From positions 1-7,765 of the forward strand of contig VBGU01000150.1 of the NCBI GenBank assembly GCA_005881085.1: DNA of 7,765 bases, read 5' to 3'. The notes beneath the pieces were generated by a model, which searched no databases, had not been told where the DNA came from, and was given only the letters and a program-made list of their open reading frames with translations. This DNA comes from Chloroflexota bacterium. Lineage in GTDB: Bacteria; Chloroflexota; Limnocylindria; P2-11E. A program made the translations under genes and the position numbers. Shown here piece after piece: positions 1-6,609 of the stretch (position 1 is its first letter; the number at the start of each line of letters is the position of its first letter).

Positions 1-62
1 CCCTGCCCCGTCGGGGGCCCCTACCCCCGAGCCCTTGCCCCGTCGGGGCCCCTACCCCCGGT
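1..62. repeat. Two tandem copies of a ~31-bp C-rich repeat
   Basis: Bases 1-31 and 32-62 are near-identical. They share a 29-bp core that differs only by one extra T in copy 2 (near 35-36) and one extra G in copy 1 (13-17). Each copy holds a CCCC-GTC-GGGG inverted repeat and then C-runs separated by TA. Read on the minus strand, each copy has four runs of three or more G. In copy 2 the loops are 2, 7 and 3 nt, which fits the classic G-quadruplex pattern; in copy 1 the middle loop is 8 nt. No T-run follows, so a rho-independent terminator for an upstream gene is not supported. The array may extend to the left of the window. Its function is unknown; it sits just upstream of the likely trp promoter. 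Confidence 0.85.
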
Positions 63-70
63 GCTACAGT
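62..70 (+). promoter_or_regulatory. Possible extended -10 promoter for the trp operon
   Basis: TGCTACAGT has the form TG-N-TAnAnT, an extended -10 element with four of six matches to TATAAT. It lies about 15 bases before the first base-paired part of the T-box leader, so transcription would start near 76-78. No good -35 hexamer is seen at the right distance: TTGCCC at 35-40 is too far upstream. Extended -10 promoters can work without one. The call rests on motif and position only. Confidence 0.35.
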
Positions 71-285
71 TTTGGCGAACGTCGCTCGAGCGGGAGCGAT
101 TAGGCCACGGAAAACCGATAGAGAACCGGGAAGTGGTGGAAGCCCGGGCGGCGGAAGCGGCGCGAATGGATCCCGCGAGACGGCATCCTGAAAACGATCG
201 TCTTAGGGATGCCCGGAAGCCCTCCGTTAGCAAAGGGCGCTCCGTGACTGCGGAGGCTGAGGGTCCGCCAGCGATGGCGGGCCAA

Positions 286-320
286 GATCGGGTGGCACCA
301 CGAGCCCTCGTCCCGTGATC
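286..320 (+). promoter_or_regulatory. T-box antiterminator element
   Basis: Helix A1 pairs CGGG 289-292 with CCCG 312-315. The seven-base bulge UGGCACC is 293-299, and helix A2 pairs ACGA 300-303 with TCGT 308-311 around a GCCC loop. This is the standard T-box antiterminator architecture. It uses bases 308-315, which are also needed for the 5' arm of the terminator, so the two folds exclude each other. Confidence 0.88.
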
Positions 321-339
321 GGGCGAGGGTTTTTGTTTT
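305..339 (+). terminator. Rho-independent terminator of the T-box leader
   Basis: CCCTCG 305-310 pairs with CGAGGG 324-329, and CCCG 312-315 pairs with CGGG 320-323, with one bulged T at 311 and a TGAT loop. The stem is followed at once by TTTTT, G, TTTT (330-339). It ends 16 bases before the trpE ATG. It should form when tRNA-Trp is charged, ending transcription before the operon. Confidence 0.93.
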
Positions 340-342
340 GGC

Positions 343-348
343 GGGAGG
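343..348 (+). promoter_or_regulatory. Ribosome binding site of trpE
   Basis: GGGAGG lies seven bases before the ATG at 356. It decides the trpE start against the in-frame TTG at 338, which lies inside the terminator T-tract and has no Shine-Dalgarno sequence. The site is outside both the terminator and the antiterminator, so control should be at transcription rather than at translation. Confidence 0.85.
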
Positions 349-355
349 CAGGCAA

Positions 356-1797
356 ATGACGACGGTGGTAACGACGAAAAATGCGGTCCGCGAGCTGGTG
401 CCGGTCGTGCGCGAGCGCCTCGCCGACCTCGAGACGCCTGTGTCCGCGTTCGCGAAGCTGCGGCCGCTTGGCGGCGCGTTCCTGCTCGAAAGCGTCGAGG
501 GTGGCGAGCGGATGGGGCGTTACTCATTCATCGGCGTGCTTCCTCGTGCAACGCTCGTCTTCCGCGATGGGGTCGCGTCGATACTCGACGACGGCGGGGT
601 GCGCGCCGTCGACTACACCGATCCCCTGGCTCTCCTGCGCAGCGAGCTCGCGCGGTACCGCCGGCCGGGCGGGACAGAACTGCCGCGCTTCTCCGGCGGG
701 GCGGTCGGGTACGTTTCCTACGAGGCAGCGCGCCGGTTCGAGCGTCTTCCCGCCGCGCCGCGCGATGTCCTGCGACTCCCCGAGGCCGCGTTCTCGATCT
801 ACGACACCGTCGTGTGCTTCGACCATGTTCGGCACTCGCTCCTCGTCATCGCTCACGAAGTCGATGGCGAGCGTGAGAGTGCCTCCAGCCGCATCGCGCG
901 CGTGTTCGCGGCGCTCGACGCGCCGATCTCGCTGCCGACACAAGCCGAACGCGTGGTGCGAGCGGTGACCGCGAACGGAACGGCTGACGAGTACCGCGCG
1001 CGCGTCGCGAGGGCCCGCGAGCTGATCATTGAGGGCGACTGCATTCAGATCGTCGTCGCGCAGCGATTCGACGTCCGACCCGCGCCCGAGCCGCTCGCGC
1101 TCTACCGGGCGCTCCGCCACGTGAACCCGTCCCCCTACATGTTCCTCATCGACGTCGCGGGCGCCGCGCTCGTCGGCGCCTCGCCTGAGCCGTTCGTGCG
1201 CGTCGAGGGCGGGCGCGTCGTGATGTATCCGATCGCCGGCACGAGGCCGCGCGGTCGCGACGAGGCGGAGGACGCCGCGATGGAGGCCGAGCTTCGCGCA
1301 TCCGAGAAGGAGCGCGCCGAGCACGTCATGCTTGTCGACCTCGCTCGCAACGACATCGGCCGCGTGTCCCGCGCGGGGACCGTCCGGGTACGCGAGCTGA
1401 TGCGGGTCGACCGCTTCTCACATGTCATGCATCTCACATCGGTGGTCGACGGCGAGCTCGCGCCCGGCCTCGATGCGCTCGACGCCTTCCGTGCGTGCTT
1501 CCCGGCGGGAACGGTGTCCGGCGCGCCGAAGATCCGCGCGATGGAGCGGATCGCCGAGCTCGAGACCGATCGACGCGGGCCCTACGCCGGCGCGGTCGGG
1601 TATCTCGGGTTCGACGGTCGCATGGACACGTGCATCGGGATCCGCACGGCCGTGATCGCGGACGGTGTGTGCCGGATCCAAGCTGGAGCGGGGATTGTCG
1701 CGGATTCCGACCCGGCCGCGGAAGAGCTCGAGACACGCGCGAAGGCGCGTGCGCTCCTGCGCGCGATCGAGATCGTCGATGGCGCCGAGGCCGTGCG

Positions 1798-1801
<4 letters not shown>
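356..1801 (+). CDS. trpE: Anthranilate synthase component I (TrpE)
   Basis: Converts chorismate plus ammonia (delivered from glutamine by TrpG) to anthranilate and pyruvate, the first step of the tryptophan branch; cytoplasmic, Mg-dependent. It is 481 aa, a normal family length. The N-terminal region carries the LLES motif (43-46) and RYSFIG (55-60). The chorismate-binding domain fills about 210-475 with NPSPYMF (257-263), GASPE (274-278), PIAGTRPRG (292-300), HVMLVDLARND (323-333), HVMHL (356-360, likely catalytic H359), FPAGTVSGAPK (382-392) and QAGAGIVADSDP (442-453). LLES and NPSPYM form the tryptophan feedback site in known enzymes and both are intact, so allosteric inhibition by tryptophan is likely on top of T-box control. 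The start is set by GGGAGG at 343-348. It is first in the operon; its TGA overlaps the trpG ATG by four bases. PabB-type aminodeoxychorismate synthase is less likely given LLES, PIAGT and the trp context. Confidence 0.97.
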
Positions 1802-2362
<561 letters not shown>

Positions 2363-2376
<14 letters not shown>

Positions 2377-3400
2377 GGCCCTCGGAATCGTCTCGGCCGG
2401 CCGCACGCTCACTCGCGACGAGGCTCGCTCGGCCATGGCCTCGGTGATGGCCGGCGAAGCCACGCCGGCGCAGCTCGGCGCGCTGCTCGCGGCGCTTCAC
2501 ATCCGGGGTGAGACGGTCGACGAGATCGCGGGATGCGCGTCGGCCCTTCGCGACGTCGTCGTCCGTGTGACCGTCACCGGCGACGCGATAGACATCGTCG
2601 GCACCGGCGGGGACCGCTCGAACAGCTTCAACATTTCGACCGTGAGCTCGATCGTCACGGCGGCCGCGGGCGGACGTGTCGCGAAGCACGGGAATCGCGC
2701 GGCATCCAGCGCATGCGGCAGCGCGGATGTGCTCGAGGCGCTCGGTGTACGGATCGACCTCGGCCCGCAAGGCGTCGCGCGCTGCGTCGAGGACGCGCAC
2801 ATCGGGTTCATGTTCGCGCCTCGGTACCACCCGGCGATGCGGCATGCGGGGCCGGTGCGCCGCGAGATCGGCATCCGTACCGTGTTCAACGTGCTCGGCC
2901 CGCTTGCGAACCCTGCCGGCGTGCGCCGGATGCTGCTCGGGGTTCCCTCGCCCGCGCTCGGTGAGAAGATCGCGAGCGTGCTGGTCGAGCTTGGCACCGA
3001 TCACGCGCTCGTGGTCCACGGCGAAGATGGCCTCGACGAGATCAGCCCGTCGCTTCCGACGCGAACGTGGGAAGTGCGTAACGGGTCGGTCCGCGAAGGC
3101 CGGATCGAGCCGGAGGACCTTGGCGTTCAGCCCGTCGGGCGGGCCGAGATCATTGGCGGCGACCCGGCGAGAAATGCGGAGATGGCGCGCGCTGTCCTGG
3201 ACGGCAAGAAGGGTGGGACGCGGGCGGCGATCCTGATGAACGCCGGGGCGGCCTGCTACGTGGCTGGACTCGGTCGGGATATGCGCGAAGGAGCCAGGCT
3301 CGCCGCCGAGGCGATCGATAGTGGCGCGGCCAACGATGTTCTCGTGCGTTTCGTCGCGACGAGCCAGCGCATCGGCGCCGCGGAGGCCGCGACGGTATGA
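2363..3400 (+). CDS. trpD: Anthranilate phosphoribosyltransferase (TrpD)
   Basis: Transfers phosphoribosyl from PRPP to anthranilate, giving phosphoribosylanthranilate. I choose the TTG at 2363, giving 345 aa starting MDAREALGIV: it has TGGAG at 2351-2355 seven bases upstream, and the protein start matches the family. The ATG at 2336 would add nine unrelated residues. The N-terminal helical domain is about 1-70. Then follow GTGGD (80-84), SFNIST (88-93), KHGNRAASS (108-116), GSADVLEALG (119-128), RREIGIRTVFNVLGPLANPA (166-185), which includes the probable anthranilate-contacting arginine, and HGEDGLDEIS (219-228) with the acidic metal ligands. All look intact. The gene begins inside trpG (14-base overlap) and its TGA overlaps the trpC ATG by four bases. 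Confidence 0.96.
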
Positions 3401-4206
3401 GCGACTTCCTGGAGCAGGTGATCGCGGAACGGCGAGCCGATGTCGCGGAGGCTCGAACGCGGGTCGACGACGCGGCGATGCGCGCGCATGCGACGATCTC
3501 GTTATCGCGCGAGCGCGATCGGTTTTACGCGGCGCTCCGATCGGATCGCGCACACGTCGCCGTCATCGCCGAAGTGAAACGGGTCTCCCCGGCGCTCGGC
3601 GTGCTCGCACAGGACGTGGATCCCGCAGCGCAGGCGCGTCGGTACGTCGCTGCAGGCGCTCGGGCGATCTCGGTCCTGACCGAGCCGCGCCACTGGGGCG
3701 GCTCGCTGGATGACCTGCGCGCGGTCCGTGCCGCGGTGGATGTGCCGATCCTCGCGAAGGACGTCATTGTCGATCGTTATCAGATGTACGAGGCGCGTGC
3801 CGCTGGCGCTGACGCGGTGCTTCTCATCGCCGAGGGACTCGAAGACGCCGAGCTGCGCGATCTCGTCGCGACCTGCCGAGAGCTCGGGATCGACGCGGTC
3901 GTCGAGGCGCACGAGCCTGCCGCGTTCGGTCGCGCCGTGACGTCCGGGGCGCGGATCGTCGGCGTGAACGCTCGCAATCTTCGCAATCCGACTGAGATCG
4001 ACATCGGCCGCGTACGCCAGCTGCACACGTTCGCTCACTCCGACCAGATCGTGGTGGCCGAGTCGGGGATCGCGTCGATCGACGACGTGCGGATGCTGCC
4101 GGCCCGAGCCGACGCTGTGCTGATCGGGACGGCGCTGATGCGCGCGGACGACCCGGCTCCGCTGATCCGAAGCATCGCGTCCATCAAGAGAGCGGTGACG
4201 GTGTGA
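3397..4206 (+). CDS. trpC: Indole-3-glycerol phosphate synthase (TrpC)
   Basis: Closes the indole ring: carboxyphenylamino-deoxyribulose phosphate to indole-3-glycerol phosphate, with loss of CO2 and water. It is a single TIM barrel of 269 aa, without the fused TrpF domain of enterobacteria. By comparison with the Sulfolobus enzyme the catalytic and binding residues are present: E59 and K61 (IAEVKRVSP), K121 (ILAKD), E170 (VVEAH), N191 and R193 (GVNARNL) and S223 (AESGI); VLIGTALM follows at 241-248. Two positions that are usually Phe differ: HWGGS (99-103) where FFGGS or similar is common, and KDV (121-123) where KDF is usual. The start ATG overlaps the trpD stop by four bases, with GGAGG at 3382-3386. 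The trpF normally found next is absent; the trpB start overlaps the end of this gene. Confidence 0.95.
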   Translation: MSDFLEQVIAERRADVAEARTRVDDAAMRAHATISLSRERDRFYAALRSDRAHVAVIAEVKRVSPALGVLAQDVDPAAQARRYVAAGARAISVLTEPRHWGGSLDDLRAVRAAVDVPILAKDVIVDRYQMYEARAAGADAVLLIAEGLEDAELRDLVATCRELGIDAVVEAHEPAAFGRAVTSGARIVGVNARNLRNPTEIDIGRVRQLHTFAHSDQIVVAESGIASIDDVRMLPARADAVLIGTALMRADDPAPLIRSIASIKRAVTV

Positions 4207-5387
4207 TCACAAAGACCAGGCCCGGACGGTACGGCGAGTTCGGCGGACAGTACCTGCCCGAGACGCTCATGCCCGCGGTCGCGGAGCTCGAGGCAGCGTG
4301 GCTCGATGCGCGCGCTGATGCGGAATTCCAGCGGGAGCTTGCGCGGGTGCTGCGCGATTGGGTCGGTCGACCGACGCCGCTCACCGACGCGCCTCGTCTC
4401 GCGAGCGCGGTCGGGCTCTCGCGCGTCCTCCTGAAGCGAGAGGACCTCGCGCACACCGGCGCGCACAAGATCAACAGCGCCGTAGGCCAGGCGTTGCTCG
4501 CGAAGCGCATGGGGAAGCGGCGCATCGTCGCGGAGACCGGAGCGGGGCAGCACGGCGTTGCGAGTGCGGCCGCCTGCGCGCTCCTCGGCCTGGACTGCGT
4601 CGTGTACATGGGAAGCGTCGATGTCCGCCGCCAACAGGCGAACGTCTTCCGGATGAAGCTGCTTGGCGCCGAGGTGCGGGAGGTCGACGCAGGAAGCAAG
4701 ACGCTGAAGGACGCGGTGAACGAAGCGATCCGCGACTGGGTGACCAATGTGCGCACCACCTATTACCTGCTCGGCTCCGCGATCGGCCCGCACCCGTACC
4801 CGGCGATGGTGCGGGACTTTCAGACGGTGATCGGCCGCGAGGCGCGCGAGCAGTGCCTCGCGCGGCTCGGCGACCTTCCGGACGTGGTGGTCGCCTGCGT
4901 CGGTGGTGGCTCCAACGCGATCGGCATCTTCAGCGCGTTCATCGACGATGCGAACGTCAAGCTCGTCGGGGTCGAAGCGGGCGGGGAAGGGATCGCGAGC
5001 GGCAAGCACGCCGCGTCCATCGTCGGCGGAAGCGTCGGCGTCCTGCACGGCTCGCGGACCCTCGTCCTTCAGGACGAGCAAGGGCAGATACGCGAGACGC
5101 ACTCCGTGTCGGCAGGGCTCGACTATCCGGGGGTCGGCCCCGAGCACGCGGCGCTCGGCCAGTCCGGTCGTGTGCGCTACGTCGCGCGCACCGATCGCGA
5201 AGCGCTCGACGCGTTCGCGCTCCTCTCTCGAACCGAGGGCATCATCCCCGCACTCGAGCCAGCCCACGCGATCGCCGAACTGTCCGCGATCGCGAAGGAT
5301 GGCGCCGCGCAAAACGTGCTCGTCTGTCTCTCCGGCCGGGGAGACAAGGATCTCGAGATCGTGATGCGGGAGGGTGTCATTCGATGA
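4203..5387 (+). CDS. trpB: Tryptophan synthase beta chain (TrpB)
   Basis: PLP enzyme that joins indole, channelled from TrpA, with L-serine to give L-tryptophan in an alpha2-beta2 complex. It is 394 aa, typical of the TrpB1 form that works with TrpA. PLP-binding K89 lies in HTGAHKINS, catalytic E111 in AETGAGQHG, the phosphate-binding loop GGGSNA at 234-239, SAGLDYPGVGPEH at 303-315 (D307, equivalent to D305 of the Salmonella enzyme), and LSGRGDKD at 376-383, whose S377 faces the pyridine nitrogen. N-terminal GEFGGQYLPETLMPA (11-25) is the usual family start. The start is the GTG at 4203, overlapping the trpC stop by four bases (GTGA); its ribosome site is weak, so translational coupling probably matters. 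No substitution at a key residue was seen. Confidence 0.97.
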   Translation: MITKTRPGRYGEFGGQYLPETLMPAVAELEAAWLDARADAEFQRELARVLRDWVGRPTPLTDAPRLASAVGLSRVLLKREDLAHTGAHKINSAVGQALLAKRMGKRRIVAETGAGQHGVASAAACALLGLDCVVYMGSVDVRRQQANVFRMKLLGAEVREVDAGSKTLKDAVNEAIRDWVTNVRTTYYLLGSAIGPHPYPAMVRDFQTVIGREAREQCLARLGDLPDVVVACVGGGSNAIGIFSAFIDDANVKLVGVEAGGEGIASGKHAASIVGGSVGVLHGSRTLVLQDEQGQIRETHSVSAGLDYPGVGPEHAALGQSGRVRYVARTDREALDAFALLSRTEGIIPALEPAHAIAELSAIAKDGAAQNVLVCLSGRGDKDLEIVMREGVIR

Positions 5388-6211
5388 CCGTTTCGACCGC
5401 CGCGACAGGGACCGCCCGCATCGCCCGTGCCTTCGCACGAGCGCGCGACGAGAAGCGCCTCGCCATGGTCGTCTACCTGACGGTCGGGTACCCCGACCGC
5501 GCTGCGACCAGCGGGCTGTTACGCGCCGCGCTCGACGGCGGCGCTGACGTGCTCGAGCTCGGCGTGCCGTTCAGCGATCCGCTGGCCGACGGAGCGACCG
5601 TGCAGCGAGCAAGCGAGATCGCTCTTCGGCAGGGAATCAGCCTCGCGGAGTGTCTCGCGGAAGCAGCGACGATCGTGCGCGACCGCGACGCCACCGTGCT
5701 CCTCATGGGGTACGCGAATCCCTTCCTCCAATACCGCGGCGGGCTCAACCGGTTCGCGTCGGATGCCGCACACGCCGGCGCTGCTGGAATCATCGTTCCC
5801 GACCTCCCCTCGGAAGAATCGGCGGAGTTCGACGCCGCGCTCGACTCACAGGGTCTCGCGCGGATCGATCTCTATGCGCCGACGACCCCTGACGAGCGGC
5901 TCGCGCGCCTCGTGCCGCATGCGCGCGGCTTCGTCTACTGCGTGTCGCTCACCGGCGTGACCGGTGCGCGCCGCGCGCTCGGCGCCGACGTGGCCGAGTT
6001 CGTCGGCCGGGTGCGCCGTCACACGTCGCTCCCGATCGCGGTCGGGTTCGGCATCAGCGCGCCGGAGCACGTGGCGTCGCTGCGCGGCGTGGCCGATGCG
6101 GTCGTCGTCGGCAGCGCCGCCCTTGACGCAGTGTCCGCAGCCCCTGCGGATCGGCGGGCCGATGCGCTCCGCGCGTTCGTGTCCTCGCTCGCGGCCGCGG
6201 GACGGGCCTGA
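5384..6211 (+). CDS. trpA: Tryptophan synthase alpha chain (TrpA)
   Basis: Cleaves indole-3-glycerol phosphate to indole and glyceraldehyde 3-phosphate, and passes indole to TrpB. It is a TIM barrel of 275 aa. Key segments: ELGVPFSDPLADG (58-70) containing catalytic E58 and D69 (E49 and D60 in Salmonella), MGYANPF (108-114), GIIVPDLP (135-142), the substrate-loop region YCVSLTGVTGAR (185-196), PIAVGFGIS (217-225) and the phosphate-binding end DAVVVGSA (238-245). The ATG overlaps the trpB stop by four bases, with GGGAGGG at 5368-5374 as a strong ribosome site. An open frame continues far upstream through trpB, but the family N-terminus and ribosome site fix this start. It ends one base into the aroH ATG. 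Confidence 0.96.
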   Translation: MTVSTAATGTARIARAFARARDEKRLAMVVYLTVGYPDRAATSGLLRAALDGGADVLELGVPFSDPLADGATVQRASEIALRQGISLAECLAEAATIVRDRDATVLLMGYANPFLQYRGGLNRFASDAAHAGAAGIIVPDLPSEESAEFDAALDSQGLARIDLYAPTTPDERLARLVPHARGFVYCVSLTGVTGARRALGADVAEFVGRVRRHTSLPIAVGFGISAPEHVASLRGVADAVVVGSAALDAVSAAPADRRADALRAFVSSLAAAGRA

Positions 6212-6609
6212 TGCCGGTGCGGGGCATCCGCGGCGCGACGACCGTCGCACGCAACGACGCGAGAGCGATATACGACGCGACGGTCGAACTGCTCAGCACG
6301 ATCGTGAGGCTCAACGGGGTGCGAGCCGAAGATGCTGGGTACATCTGGTTCACGGTGACCGACGACCTGAACGCAGCCTTCCCGGCGGACGCCGCGCGCG
6401 CCGGTCTGGGCTGGACAGAGGTGCCGCTCATCTGCGGGCGCGAAATACCCGTGCCGGGCGCCCTTCAGAAATGCGTGCGCGTGCTCATCGCGTGGAATAC
6501 CCCGAAGACGCAGCGCGACGTGCGACATGTCTTTCTCCACGGCGCACGCGTGCTCCGGCCGTCGTGGGCCGTCGACCTCCCAGGTGACGCGCCTCTCGGA
6601 GTGCCCTAG
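6211..6609 (+). CDS. aroH: Chorismate mutase, AroH class
   Basis: Rearranges chorismate to prephenate, the branch point to tyrosine and phenylalanine. At 132 aa it aligns without shift to the Bacillus subtilis AroH trimeric enzyme (127 aa): RGIRGATTV near the start (R7), AAFPADAAR with F57 and R63, C75 and E78 in the CGRE segment, R90 in QKCVRVL, and RHVFLHGARVLRP (105-117). The Bacillus active-site tyrosine 108 is phenylalanine here. The ATG overlaps the trpA stop by one base (TGATG), and its stop overlaps the next GTG by one base (TAGTG). Placement between the trp genes and DAHP synthase puts the competing chorismate branch under the same leader. Unrelated AroQ-type chorismate mutases are excluded by the sequence. 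Confidence 0.94.
   Translation: MPVRGIRGATTVARNDARAIYDATVELLSTIVRLNGVRAEDAGYIWFTVTDDLNAAFPADAARAGLGWTEVPLICGREIPVPGALQKCVRVLIAWNTPKTQRDVRHVFLHGARVLRPSWAVDLPGDAPLGVP

Larger units (their letters stand above)
77..340 (+). promoter_or_regulatory. tRNA-Trp-sensing T-box leader (transcriptional riboswitch)
   Basis: This leader should bind uncharged tRNA-Trp and then let transcription read through into trpE. The base of Stem I pairs 85-88 with 176-179 and 91-95 with 171-175. The Stem I apex has AGAGA (120-124), the hairpin 126-130/143-147 and the conserved GGTGGAAG (135-142). The specifier loop reads GAA-TGG-A, giving a UGG Trp codon at 167-169 followed by the usual purine. Stem II pairs 182-188 with 207-213. 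A CCGTTA-containing hairpin (219-223/234-238), with a possible loop pairing to 251-255, looks like the IIA/B element. Stem III is 265-270/275-280 with a GCGA loop. The T-box bulge UGGCACC is 293-299. Its UGGC would pair with GCCA at the tRNA 3' end, matching the G73 discriminator base of bacterial tRNA-Trp. The 5' boundary is inferred from the putative promoter. Confidence 0.93.

Noticed and set aside
1..62. CRISPR array or upstream-gene terminator
   Set aside because: The two units are directly adjacent with no unique spacers, and no T-run follows the hairpin.
61..318. Open frame through the leader, as a possible Trp attenuator leader peptide
   Set aside because: It has only one Trp codon near its GTG start and no ribosome site, and its bases are explained by T-box stems, specifier and antiterminator.
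338..355. Upstream in-frame TTG start for trpE
   Set aside because: It lies in the terminator T-tract without a Shine-Dalgarno sequence; the ATG at 356 has GGGAGG at ideal spacing.
21..527. Minus-strand open frame across the repeat and leader
   Set aside because: Low-complexity Arg/Ala/Pro/Ser composition; it crosses the T-box and the start of trpE and has no family resemblance.
1495..1797. Upstream extension of trpG suggesting a longer protein or fusion
   Set aside because: The frame overlaps conserved trpE sequence and gives low-complexity Arg-rich residues; TrpG begins with its normal DNYDSFTYN region just after 1798.
4358..5383. Long upstream extension of the trpA frame through trpB
   Set aside because: The translated part is Arg-rich shadow sequence; TrpA homology starts at the ATG 5384, which has GGGAGGG upstream.
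4035..5438. Long minus-strand open frame (467 codons) opposite trpB
   Set aside because: It mirrors the GC-rich codon pattern of trpB, has no recognisable domain, and lies opposite a fully conserved gene. Another at 2360-3553 was rejected for the same reason.
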